Shown piece by piece: positions 26,693 to 35,337 of a stretch of 64,000 nucleotides of DNA (its first letter is position 1; each line of letters starts with the position of its first letter). The stretch is from Paenochrobactrum glaciei (GTDB lineage: Bacteria; Pseudomonadota; Alphaproteobacteria; Rhizobiales; Rhizobiaceae). The notes beneath the pieces are model-generated. The model was given only the letters and a program-made list of their open reading frames with translations. It searched no databases and had not been told where the DNA came from. The stretch covers positions 1,054,001-1,118,000 of the forward strand of contig NZ_BAAADE010000001.1 of NCBI RefSeq assembly GCF_039522165.1. The letters run 5' to 3'. Made by a program: the position numbers and the translations under genes.

Positions 26693-27466
26693 TTAGCGAT
26701 TCTTGAAGTCCGGTTTACGCTTTTCAATGAAGGCACTCATGCCTTCTTTCTGATCTTCCAAGGCAAAGAGCGAATGGAAAAGACGGCGTTCAAACCGCAA
26801 GCCCTCATGAAGAGAGACCTCATAAGCACGATTGACCGCCTCTTTATTCATCAAAACGGAAGGGCGCGAAAAACCGGCAATCTTCTGAGCGGTCTTCATC
26901 GCATCATCAAGCAAAGATGCCACAGGTACGATACGAGAGACCAGACCGGAGCGCTCCGCCTCCTCAGCATCCATCAAACGGCCAGTCAGACACATTTCCA
27001 TTGCCTTGGACTTGCCGACATAATGGGTCAGGCGCTGCGAGCCTCCCATGCCAGGCATAATACCAAGAGTGATTTCCGGCTGGCCGAATTTGGCATTATC
27101 GGCGGCAATGATAAAATCGCACATCATTGCCAATTCGCAACCACCACCCAGCGCATAGCCGGCCACGGCTGCAATCACTGGTTTGCGCACATAATCCAGA
27201 TGCTGATTGCCGGCAAACATGTCATTTATATAAGCATCAACAAAACTGACCGGCTGCATCTCTTTAATATCAGCACCAGCGGCAAAAGCTTTGTCAGAAC
27301 CGGTCAGCACAATAACACCAATCGCATCATCTGCTTCCAAGGCCGCCAGCGCATCGCGCAGCTCTTCCAGCAATTGTTTGTTGAGAGCATTGAGCGCTTC
27401 AGGGCGGTTCAGCTTTACCAGCCCGACCTTGTCATGCGCTTCGACGATGATGGTCTGATATGTCAT
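26693..27466 (-). CDS. Enoyl-CoA hydratase (crotonase family)
   Basis: A 257-residue crotonase that hydrates 2-trans-enoyl-CoA in fatty-acid or amino-acid degradation. The oxyanion-hole segment KAFAAGADIKEM lies near residue 62, and the two catalytic-glutamate regions are GGGCELAMMCD near 104-114 and QPEITLGIMPG near 127-137. The ATG at 27466 follows GAGGAGGAG with good spacing, and longer starts lack this. The gene starts 42 bases after the mutM stop on the same strand, an arrangement seen in related genomes. The exact acyl-CoA preference is not visible. Confidence 0.93.
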   Translation of the reverse strand: MTYQTIIVEAHDKVGLVKLNRPEALNALNKQLLEELRDALAALEADDAIGVIVLTGSDKAFAAGADIKEMQPVSFVDAYINDMFAGNQHLDYVRKPVIAAVAGYALGGGCELAMMCDFIIAADNAKFGQPEITLGIMPGMGGSQRLTHYVGKSKAMEMCLTGRLMDAEEAERSGLVSRIVPVASLLDDAMKTAQKIAGFSRPSVLMNKEAVNRAYEVSLHEGLRFERRLFHSLFALEDQKEGMSAFIEKRKPDFKNR

Positions 27467-27507
27467 CGGGTCAATCTCCTCCTCTTGAACCTTAATCTTA
27501 TTTGCAT

Positions 27508-28401
27508 TCAATGCTGGCAGCTTTCGCACCAAAAGGTCGAGCGCCCGCTTTGGACGACACGGGCGATCGTGCCATGACAGCCTTCACGGCGGCAAGGCTC
27601 ACCTTCACGACCATAGACCGAGAAAGAATGCTGGAAATAGCCAAGCTCGCCATCGGCCTGCCGGTAATCGCGCAGGCTTGAACCACCAGCGGCAATCGCA
27701 TCGGCAATCACTTCACGAATATCGGTTGCCAGTTGATTGGTAAGGCGTGCCTCTGCACCGCCTTTGGTGGTGATTGAACCGGCACTGCGCAGTGGTGAAA
27801 GCCCTGCGCGCCACAAAGCCTCGCAAACATATATATTGCCAAGCCCCGCAATCAGGCTCTGATCAAGAAGTGTAGCTTTCAGCGGTGCTTTTTTGCCCGT
27901 AAAAGCCTGATCCATCCATTCGCCCGACAATAAATTGCCGGTCGGCTCCAGCCCGAGCTTTTCCAGAAAAGGATGCTCATCCAGACGGCTGGTTTGCGCC
28001 AGCACCAAAAAACCGAAACGGCGCGGATCATTATAAATAATATTGGTCTTATGCCCCTCATCATTCATTAATGAGAAGATCAAATGGTCATGCGCGCTTT
28101 TCTTGGAGCGCTCATGGGTAAACTGTCCGGGCAGATTTTCAGCACTTTCGCTTTCAATACGATATGAACCGGACATCCCCAGATGCGAAATCAGCGTCTG
28201 ATCATCTTCCAGATGAATAGTCAGATATTTTGCCCGTCGTCCCAGCGCTTCAATGCGCCGTCCGGTGATTTTGTCGGCCAGTTTTTCAGGAAAAGGAAAA
28301 CGCAAATCGGCGCGGTTCTGCTGCACTTTTTCAATTTTTGCCCCTTCCATGAAGGGTTGCAAACCACGGCGAACCGTTTCCACCTCAGGTAATTCAGGCA
28401 T
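27508..28401 (-). CDS. mutM: Formamidopyrimidine-DNA glycosylase (8-oxoguanine repair)
   Basis: A 297-residue base-excision repair glycosylase/AP lyase. The catalytic N-terminus MPELPEVETVRRGL (proline 2 nucleophile, glutamate 3) is intact. The helix-two-turn-helix segment with LIAGLGNIYVCEALW lies near residue 180, and the C-terminal zinc finger (CRREGC and CESC) closes the protein. It removes 8-oxoG and formamidopyrimidines. In many Rhizobiales the next gene upstream is ubiE, but here the upstream neighbour is a small pilin-like gene. Confidence 0.97.
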   Translation of the reverse strand: MPELPEVETVRRGLQPFMEGAKIEKVQQNRADLRFPFPEKLADKITGRRIEALGRRAKYLTIHLEDDQTLISHLGMSGSYRIESESAENLPGQFTHERSKKSAHDHLIFSLMNDEGHKTNIIYNDPRRFGFLVLAQTSRLDEHPFLEKLGLEPTGNLLSGEWMDQAFTGKKAPLKATLLDQSLIAGLGNIYVCEALWRAGLSPLRSAGSITTKGGAEARLTNQLATDIREVIADAIAAGGSSLRDYRQADGELGYFQHSFSVYGREGEPCRREGCHGTIARVVQSGRSTFWCESCQH

Positions 28402-28594
28402 TTATCACCTTCATCATTAAAAAGCTTTATTTTAAGCCATAACGCAGAAGATGCGTATGGTCACCCTCTATCTCAACAGCCAAGGCTCAACAAAAAACGC
28501 GCAAGTCAATTTGTTAACCTTGTTTTTTAAGATCATTAAAATTTTGAGGCAGTAGATTGGATACCAGGTTCGCATAAAGGCGGGATTTAAGAAA

Positions 28595-28771
28595 ATGCCT
28601 GGATTATTAAACAGATTTGCAAAAAACCGCTCAAGCGCTTCGGTTCTGGAGTTCTGCTTGATTGGCGTGCTTACATTTGTTGCTATTATCAGCGCGGTTC
28701 TGGTGGTTTCGGCCAGCAGTGAATCCTTTGCCTTCATTCCTCAGGCAATCGCAACCCTGTTCAACTTTTAA
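28595..28771 (+). CDS. Small Flp/Fap-type pilin-like protein
   Basis: A 58-residue reading frame too short for usual listing. It has a short basic N-terminus (MPGLLNRFAKNRSSA), then a single hydrophobic helix (residues 17-40) that begins SVLEF and continues CLIGVLTFVAII. This matches type IVb Flp pilins, where a glutamate five residues after the cleavage site is followed by an aromatic residue and an LI..L-VAII helix. Here E19-F20 fits, with cleavage expected between S14 and A15, but the usual glycine before the cut is serine. A GGCGGGA motif precedes the ATG. No tad/cpa genes are nearby. Confidence is moderate. Confidence 0.6.
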   Translation: MPGLLNRFAKNRSSASVLEFCLIGVLTFVAIISAVLVVSASSESFAFIPQAIATLFNF

Positions 28772-28780
28772 AAGTGCAAT

Positions 28781-29131
28781 TTATAAAGGCAACTCTTTTG
28801 CCGTCTTAATGACCAGATCGCCTAAGCTTTCTACATAAAGTGCGCCTGTCACCGTCCGCTTAATCAGCACATTACGACGGTCTTTTTCATCGCGATGACG
28901 CGAAACCAGCTCCAAAGCCCCCATACTATCCAAAGCCCGTGTTATCACCGGCTTAGTAACCCCCAAATGCTGCGCGAGAGCACGCACCGTATGCGGTGGC
29001 GGGTCGAGATAAATTGTCAGTAAAATCGCCATCTGCCGTGTGGTCAGATCATGCATGTCATCACGAACCTGCGTCAGTGCAAGGTTTTTCAGCAAGGTCA
29101 GCGATTGCAGTGGTTTTAGCTCAACCGGCAT
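28781..29131 (-). CDS. Short MarR family transcriptional regulator
   Basis: A 116-residue winged-helix regulator. Residues 25-100 form the MarR DNA-binding core, with MAILLTIYLDPP, then the recognition helix HLGVTKPVITRALDSM and the wing RHRDEKDRRNVLIKRT. It is shorter than the usual 140-150 residues, so the C-terminal dimer helix is reduced. The ATG at 29131 is preferred over the preceding TTG. It lies downstream of the leucyl aminopeptidase on the same strand. Its target is unknown. The Flp-like gene converges on it tail-to-tail, nine bases away. Confidence 0.82.
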   Translation of the reverse strand: MPVELKPLQSLTLLKNLALTQVRDDMHDLTTRQMAILLTIYLDPPPHTVRALAQHLGVTKPVITRALDSMGALELVSRHRDEKDRRNVLIKRTVTGALYVESLGDLVIKTAKELPL

Positions 29132-29249
29132 CAAGATAGCTCTTTGTTACGAATAGCCCCTATAAAAGCGTGTCTTTACCGGTTGCGCAAGCAAATCGGC
29201 GGGCTAAAGTTAATGAGCCCGCCGGGCTAGTTTCAAATATAGATTAGAT

Positions 29250-30644
29250 TCAAGCTTTGCCGAAACGATCCGACAACACCTGATAGATGGTGCGGATGAC
29301 TTGCGCTGCACCACCAAAGGGTGCTTCCGGCTTTTCAACCGGCGTCCAGCCGTAAATGTCGAAATGCGCCCACTGAGCACTGTTTTCAACAAAACGCGAC
29401 AGGAACAAAGCAGCGGTCACAGAACCGGCAAAGCCATCAGTGGTGACATTGTTCATATCGGCAATGCGTGATGAAAGCTTCTTCTCATATGGCTCCCAAA
29501 GCGGCATACGCCAGACAGGATCAGCCACCTGATAAGCCGATTTTGCTACCGAAGCCGCAAGCTCTTCATTATGCGTATAGAAAGGCGGCAGATCAGGCCC
29601 GAGCGCCACACGCGCTGCACCGGTCAAAGTTGCCATATCAATCAGCAATTCCGGCTTTTCTTCATCAGCCAGCGCCAAAGCATCAGCCAGAACCAGACGG
29701 CCTTCGGCATCGGTATTGCCGATTTCAACAGTCAGACCTTTGCGGCTGGTCAGCACATCACCCGGACGGAAAGCATCACCGGCAATGGCATTTTCTACCG
29801 CCGGAATAAGCACGCGCAAACGAACAGGCAGCTTTGCCGCCATAATCATCGCTGCCAGACCAATCACATTGGCCGCACCGCCCATGTCTTTTTTCATCAA
29901 CAGCATACCGGCAGGGGTTTTGATATCCAGACCACCGGTATCAAAACAAACGCCCTTACCAACCAAAGTAACCTTCGGATCTGTTTCCTTGCCCCATGTC
30001 AGATCAAGAAGGCGTGGCGCCTGCGCACCAGCGCGCCCGACCGCATGGATCATCGGGAAGTTATTTTTCAGCAATGCATCGCCGACAGTCGCATTGACCT
30101 TGGCGCCGTGGGCTTCGCCTAAATCGCGCAAAGCCTGTTCCAATGCTTCCGGCCCCATATCATTGGTCGGCGTATTGATCAGATCACGGGTTAAAGTCAC
30201 TGCGGATGCAATGTGGTTGATCTCGGCCAGATCAGCACCTTCCGGCAAAGCCAGACGCACGAGCCCCTTGGTGGAACCTTTGCGGTAACGGTTAAACTGA
30301 TAGCCGCCGATCAAGAAGCTGAGCGCTGCCAGCGTGGCATCGCTTTCAAGATTTTCAATGTGCCAGTCACCTGCCGGCAAAAGCGATGACAATTTACCGG
30401 CAAGCATGCGGTTTTGGCCTTCACGATCAGGCTGGCCAATGCCAAACAAAGCGCCTGCAATGGCACCTTTTTCGTTTGGAACCACCAGAAATGCGCCAGC
30501 CGCGCCATCAAAATCATGCGCCTTTGCCCAAGCCGCAGCACTCGCGCTTAAGCCCGCCTCTTCCACTTTGTTTTTTGCAACAAACCAAACCGGCAGGCTG
30601 GTATCTGATTTTTTAGCCAGAAGTTCGAGGCGCGTAGCCGACAT
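29250..30644 (-). CDS. Leucyl aminopeptidase family protein (M17 metallopeptidase)
   Basis: A 464-residue cytosolic aminopeptidase that trims N-terminal residues from peptides using two metal ions. The catalytic domain has KGVCFDTGGLDIKTPAGML near 235-253, KKDMGGAANVIG and the M17 signature NTDAEGRLVLADAL near residue 312. The N-terminal domain is of the shorter PepB-like type. The ATG at 30644 has AAGGA eight bases upstream, and a second ATG two codons earlier is possible. A 7-bp stem (TTGTTGC/GCAACAA) lies in its leader at about 30673-30700. Peptides taken up by YejABEF are possible substrates, by inference only. Confidence 0.93.
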   Translation of the reverse strand: MSATRLELLAKKSDTSLPVWFVAKNKVEEAGLSASAAAWAKAHDFDGAAGAFLVVPNEKGAIAGALFGIGQPDREGQNRMLAGKLSSLLPAGDWHIENLESDATLAALSFLIGGYQFNRYRKGSTKGLVRLALPEGADLAEINHIASAVTLTRDLINTPTNDMGPEALEQALRDLGEAHGAKVNATVGDALLKNNFPMIHAVGRAGAQAPRLLDLTWGKETDPKVTLVGKGVCFDTGGLDIKTPAGMLLMKKDMGGAANVIGLAAMIMAAKLPVRLRVLIPAVENAIAGDAFRPGDVLTSRKGLTVEIGNTDAEGRLVLADALALADEEKPELLIDMATLTGAARVALGPDLPPFYTHNEELAASVAKSAYQVADPVWRMPLWEPYEKKLSSRIADMNNVTTDGFAGSVTAALFLSRFVENSAQWAHFDIYGWTPVEKPEAPFGGAAQVIRTIYQVLSDRFGKA

Positions 30645-30994
30645 TATCATATTCCTTTTCAATGACCTGCATTTGTTGCCGGACTCATGACCAGCAACAA
30701 TATGCAACATGGATAAAGCGACAATTAGCCAAGTTTAAGGGCAATGGGAATGATCAATCAAAAGTGACAGCCAAATGAGAGATATTTTTTAGGACAAACT
30801 TACCAATAAGGATAAAAACACCAACATATACGCATAAAGATTTCTTTATATCCCATTGTGGATTTTGTCATGATCTGTTAGTGAAAGGACATGAAAAATA
30901 TTTTGCCTTAGCCACTCTTTCATCAATCCCGATGAGAAATCTTAAGAGCGGCAGGCAATAGATCAAACACATCAACAGCCATCGGAGCTATCAG
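30645..30994. promoter_or_regulatory. Divergent intergenic region between pepA-like and ahcY
   Basis: A 350-base AT-rich region with no gene. It must hold both promoters. The pepA side has a stem TTGTTGC/GCAACAA (about 30673-30700). On the ahcY side GGAG sits seven bases before the ATG at 30995. I looked for an S-adenosylhomocysteine or SAM riboswitch core and could not identify one. Confidence 0.4.
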
Positions 30995-32395
30995 ATGACC
31001 GCCAAACAAGATTATGTCGTCAAGGATCTCAGCCTTGCCGATTGGGGCCGCAAGGAACTGGATATTGCAGAAACTGAAATGCCGGGCCTGATGGCCGCGC
31101 GCGAAGAATTCGGCCCGACCCAGCCTCTTAAAGGTGCGCGCATCTCCGGTTCGCTGCACATGACCATTCAGACAGCTGTTCTGATTGAAACATTGACAGC
31201 TCTTGGGGCTGAAGTGCGCTGGGCATCATGCAATATTTTCTCGACACAGGATCACGCTGCCGCTGCCATCGCTGCAACCGGTGTGCCTGTTTTTGCCATC
31301 AAAGGCGAAACACTGGAAGAATACTGGACCTATACCGACCAGATTTTCCAATGGGCTGACGGTGAACCATCCAACATGATTTTGGATGATGGCGGCGACG
31401 CTACCATGTATATTCTGCTTGGCGCACGCGCTGAAGCGGGCGAAGATGTGCTGAGCAACCCACAGAGCGAAGAAGAAATCTACTTCTTTGCCCAGATCAA
31501 AAAGCGCATGGCAGAAACCCCAGGTTTCTTCACCAAACAGCGCGCTGCCATCAAAGGCGTGACGGAAGAAACCACCACCGGTGTCAACCGTCTTTACCAG
31601 CTGCACAAAAAAGGCTTGCTGCCTTTCCCTGCCATCAACGTCAATGACAGCGTCACCAAGTCGAAATTCGACAACAAATACGGCTGTAAAGAATCGCTCG
31701 TTGACGGTATCCGCCGCGGCACCGACGTGATGATGGCCGGTAAAGTGGCTGTTGTTTGCGGCTACGGCGATGTGGGTAAAGGTTCCGCACAGTCACTTCT
31801 TGGCGCTGGCGCACGCGTGAAAGTCACCGAAGTTGACCCGATCTGCGCCTTGCAGGCGGCGATGGACGGCTTTGAAGTGGTAACCCTTGATGATGCAGCT
31901 TCAACTGCTGATATCGTCATCACCACCACCGGCAACAAAGATGTGATCACCCTTGATCACATGCGCCAGATGAAAGACATGTGCATTGTCGGCAATATCG
32001 GCCATTTCGACAATGAAATTCAGGTTGCTGCACTCAAAAACCTGAAATGGACCAATGTGAAGCCACAGGTTGATCTGGTTGAATTCCCGGATGGCAAGCG
32101 CATCATCCTTCTCTCGGAAGGCCGTCTGCTCAATCTTGGTAACGCCACCGGTCACCCAAGCTTTGTGATGTCTGCTTCTTTCACCAATCAAGTGCTGGGT
32201 CAGATCGAACTTTATACCCGTCCTGAGCTTTACGAAAATCAGGTCTATGTGCTGCCGAAACACCTTGATGAAAAGGTTGCACGCTTGCACCTCGACAAGC
32301 TTGGCGCGAAACTGACTGTGCTTTCTGAGGAACAGGCTGAATATATCGGCGTCACTCCACAAGGCCCTTACAAGTCAGAACACTACAGATATTAA
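30995..32395 (+). CDS. ahcY: Adenosylhomocysteinase
   Basis: A 466-residue NAD-dependent enzyme that splits S-adenosylhomocysteine to homocysteine and adenosine, completing the methyl cycle. It has the N-terminal segment GARISGSLHMTIQTAVLIE near 45-63, the substrate-binding NVNDSVTKSKFDNKYGC near 215, the Rossmann loop CGYGDVGKGSAQ near 255, and the conserved C-terminal KSEHYRY. Length and motifs are fully normal. It is followed by a terminator and then divL, the usual rhizobial ahcY-divL-tsaE order. Confidence 0.98.
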   Translation: MTAKQDYVVKDLSLADWGRKELDIAETEMPGLMAAREEFGPTQPLKGARISGSLHMTIQTAVLIETLTALGAEVRWASCNIFSTQDHAAAAIAATGVPVFAIKGETLEEYWTYTDQIFQWADGEPSNMILDDGGDATMYILLGARAEAGEDVLSNPQSEEEIYFFAQIKKRMAETPGFFTKQRAAIKGVTEETTTGVNRLYQLHKKGLLPFPAINVNDSVTKSKFDNKYGCKESLVDGIRRGTDVMMAGKVAVVCGYGDVGKGSAQSLLGAGARVKVTEVDPICALQAAMDGFEVVTLDDAASTADIVITTTGNKDVITLDHMRQMKDMCIVGNIGHFDNEIQVAALKNLKWTNVKPQVDLVEFPDGKRIILLSEGRLLNLGNATGHPSFVMSASFTNQVLGQIELYTRPELYENQVYVLPKHLDEKVARLHLDKLGAKLTVLSEEQAEYIGVTPQGPYKSEHYRY

Positions 32396-32424
32396 TAATC
32401 TGTTAACCATAACGCTACATATTG

Positions 32425-32461
32425 AGGTCGGGCAATTTATCTTTTGCCCGACCTTTCTTTT
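32425..32461 (+). terminator. Rho-independent terminator of ahcY
   Basis: AGGTCGGGCAA (32425-32435) pairs with TTGCCCGACCT (32444-32454) around an eight-base loop, followed by TTCTTTTT. Confidence 0.9.
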
Positions 32462-32730
32462 TGTCATTGAGACGCTTCACGGGGATTCCACATAAGGGTA
32501 TTGTGGACTGATTCGACTGTAGCTTTATTTTCAAATGCCCCCGGATTCCGGCAGGAATACCGAGCCATTTGAATTTAACCTTTTGTACCAGTTTATAAGC
32601 TGTGTGTTGAATGTTAGACTACGCATCGTGCTTGTCCCAAAGACACATGACGCTCTATGTAATTCCAGACAATGAAATCCGGCTTCTCACGCTGAATTTT
32701 GTTGTTTTCTCGCGGCGGAGAACAGAAACA
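32462..32730. promoter_or_regulatory. divL upstream region
   Basis: About 270 bases between the ahcY terminator and divL. An inverted repeat TTCAAATG (32530-32537) and CATTTGAA (32566-32573) frames a G/C-rich CCGGATTCCGG loop. It could be an operator or leader structure. I see no clear CtrA site. GGCGGAG lies before the divL start. Confidence 0.35.
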
Positions 32731-35334
32731 ATGCAAGGCCTTGGCTCATTTCAGAGCTTACGAAGCGATTCCGGTCAGTTACCGGCCAAATCCTGCATCG
32801 ACACAGGGCCTAAAGCTATAAGCGTTAAAGGTATCAGCGCACGCGCCTATCAATGGCTAGGCGCTCTCAAAAATAAAACCTTTTCTCTGGCACTCTCCAC
32901 CACCGCTTTTTTTTCCTTCACCACCCTGAGCCACGCTCAAGACAGCCAGTTTTCCGGCCATATCGAGCTTCCCTTCGGCACTGTCAGCGCTTTGGATGTA
33001 GTGCAATTTGCGACTTTTGCCGGTGCAATGGGCGCAGCCCTGCTGACCGCTGGCTGGCTGATCCGCGACCGCAGCAAAATGGTCAATGAAACAGCCGCTT
33101 TGCGCGCAAAATGCGCAGAACTCAGCATGACCGCACAGCGCAATGAAGCGCTGCTTAATCTCAAAGACCAGCGCATCATTATCTGGGACGGCTATAATGC
33201 CAATTCCGAAGTCGTTGGCCTGTTGCCAGATGATACCGGCGCGCCGCTCGACCGCTCATTATTTTTAGCCTTTGGCCGCTGGCTGCGTGCCGATTCCGTG
33301 ATGGCACTCGAACATGCCATTCGTGATTTACGCGAAAAGGCGATCACCTTTGACATGGTGGTCGAAACCGTCAACGGCACTTTGCTGGATGTTAACGGCC
33401 GCACCTCCGGCGGCCTGGCCATTGCCCGTTTCATCCATTTGCAGGGTGTGCAGGCCGAATGTGCGGTTTTGAAAACCGAAAACCACCATCTTTATGAAAC
33501 ACTCAATCTGTTGCGCAGCCTGATGAACAGGCTCGATCAGGCTGTGTGGATCAGAGATGACCAAGGCCGTCTTGAATGGGTCAATGATGCCTATATCAAA
33601 GCGGTTGAGGCCGCAGACGGTATTCAGGCTGTGCAGGAAGGCCGCGAATTGTTTGGCACCCAAGCCCGCGAGCGCATGGAGCGTGAACGGATGGGGCCAT
33701 CCGGTTTCCGCAGCCAATTGCCGACCGTCATTGCCGGCGACCGCCATATATTTGACGTAACCGAAGTGCCGGGTGAAGCAGGCTCTGCCGGTTTTGCTTC
33801 CAATATCAGCGAAATTGAACAAGTACGCGAAGAGCTGCAACGCACGCTGCGCAGCCATGCCGAAACGCTCGATCAGCTTTCCACAGCAGTGGCGATCTTC
33901 GATCCGGAAATGAAGCTGCAATTCTTCAATCAGGCATTTAGCAGCCTGTGGTCGCTTGATACCGCTTTTTTGGAATCGCGCCCGAGCAATGCACTGCTGT
34001 TTGACCGTTTGCGCAGTGACGGCAAATTGCCGGAACAGCCGGAATGGCGCCGCTGGAAAGATTCCATGCTTTCGGCCTATCGCTCGGTTGAGCCGCAAGA
34101 GCATATGTGGCACCTGCCCGACACCCGCATCATGCGCGTTGTTGCCAATCCGCATCCTAAAGGCGGCGTGACCTGGTTCTTTGAAAATATGACCGAGAAG
34201 TTTGAACTGGAAGGCCGCTATAATACGCTGATCCGTGTTCAGGGTGAAACGCTTGACCATCTGGCCGAAGGTGTTGCCGTGTTTGGTGCCGATGGCCGCA
34301 TCCGTCTTTCCAATCCGGCCTTTGCCAATTTGTGGTCATTGCCGTCCGGCATGGTGGTGGAAGGGGTGCATATCACCGACATCACCCGCATGACTGAAAA
34401 GCGTGCCGGAAGCCCGATCTGGCAGGATTTCATTTCCGCTGTCACCGGCTTCTCCGATGTGCGCGATGGTCAGGCCGGACAAATCGAACTATCAGACGGC
34501 AATGTATTGTCTTATGCACTGGTGCCGCTGCCTAAAGGCCAGACCATGCTGACCTTCATCGATGTGACCGATACGGTTCACGTCGAGCGCGCCTTGAAAG
34601 ACAAAAACGAAGCGCTGGAATTTGCCGACCAGATTAAGAACGATTTCGTTCAGCATGTTTCTTATGAGCTGCGTTCGCCGCTTACCAATATTATCGGCTT
34701 TACCGAACTATTGCAGACCCCGTCATTCGGCACGCTCAACGAGCGTCAGCATGAATATCTCGACCATATCAGTTCGTCTTCCTCCGTGCTTCTCACCATT
34801 GTGAACGACATTCTGGATCTGGCGACAGTGGATGCCGGTATCATGGAACTGGAAATCGACGATGTAGATGTGAGTGCTGCTATCAATGAAGCAGCCGAGC
34901 GGGTGGCTGAGCGTCTGCGCGACCATAATATCGGCCTTGCTGTGCATATTGGCGAAGATGCCGAGCGTTTCCGCGCTGATGCCAACCGTCTGCGTCAGGT
35001 TCTTTTCAACCTGCTCAGCAATGCTGCCAATTATGCGCCGGAAGACAGCGACATCCGCCTGATGGTTGAGCGTGAAGACGACGAGATTGTTTTCAGCGTG
35101 CAGGATGAAGGTCCGGGCATGCCGCGCGAAGTGCTTGATAGTGTTTTCCAACGCTTCCAGTCCCACAATAATGGAGGCCGCAAACGCGGTGCTGGCCTTG
35201 GCCTGTCCATTGTCAAAAGCTTTGTTGAGCTCCATGGCGGTGCAGTTCACATTCAAACCGCCAGCAATAGCGGCACCACAGTCACCTGCCGTTTTCCAAT
35301 CGAAGCGCGCAGTTTCCGCGCCGCAGCTGAATAA
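32731..35334 (+). CDS. divL: DivL-like PAS-domain histidine-kinase homologue with Tyr at the phosphoacceptor position
   Basis: An 867-residue membrane protein. A hydrophobic segment around residues 45-65 and another near 95-115 anchor it, followed by several PAS-like domains (about 220-600), a HisKA-like dimerisation helix and a HATPase domain (N box FNLLSNAANYA, G1 DEGPGMP, G2 GAGLGLSIVKSFVELHGG). The H-box reads HVSYELRSPL: the normal His is Tyr645 (codon 34663-34665), the defining trait of DivL. In Caulobacter DivL is an essential signalling hub that controls CckA-CtrA. The ATG at 32731 has GGCGGAG upstream, and a longer start at 32611 is possible. The position between ahcY and tsaE fits. 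Confidence 0.92.
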   Translation: MQGLGSFQSLRSDSGQLPAKSCIDTGPKAISVKGISARAYQWLGALKNKTFSLALSTTAFFSFTTLSHAQDSQFSGHIELPFGTVSALDVVQFATFAGAMGAALLTAGWLIRDRSKMVNETAALRAKCAELSMTAQRNEALLNLKDQRIIIWDGYNANSEVVGLLPDDTGAPLDRSLFLAFGRWLRADSVMALEHAIRDLREKAITFDMVVETVNGTLLDVNGRTSGGLAIARFIHLQGVQAECAVLKTENHHLYETLNLLRSLMNRLDQAVWIRDDQGRLEWVNDAYIKAVEAADGIQAVQEGRELFGTQARERMERERMGPSGFRSQLPTVIAGDRHIFDVTEVPGEAGSAGFASNISEIEQVREELQRTLRSHAETLDQLSTAVAIFDPEMKLQFFNQAFSSLWSLDTAFLESRPSNALLFDRLRSDGKLPEQPEWRRWKDSMLSAYRSVEPQEHMWHLPDTRIMRVVANPHPKGGVTWFFENMTEKFELEGRYNTLIRVQGETLDHLAEGVAVFGADGRIRLSNPAFANLWSLPSGMVVEGVHITDITRMTEKRAGSPIWQDFISAVTGFSDVRDGQAGQIELSDGNVLSYALVPLPKGQTMLTFIDVTDTVHVERALKDKNEALEFADQIKNDFVQHVSYELRSPLTNIIGFTELLQTPSFGTLNERQHEYLDHISSSSSVLLTIVNDILDLATVDAGIMELEIDDVDVSAAINEAAERVAERLRDHNIGLAVHIGEDAERFRADANRLRQVLFNLLSNAANYAPEDSDIRLMVEREDDEIVFSVQDEGPGMPREVLDSVFQRFQSHNNGGRKRGAGLGLSIVKSFVELHGGAVHIQTASNSGTTVTCRFPIEARSFRAAAE

Positions 35335-35337
35335 ATC

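Noticed and set aside
30700..30994. Possible S-adenosylhomocysteine or SAM riboswitch before ahcY
   Set aside because: The location is attractive, but I could not find the conserved core or a consistent pairing scheme. A covariance-model search would decide.
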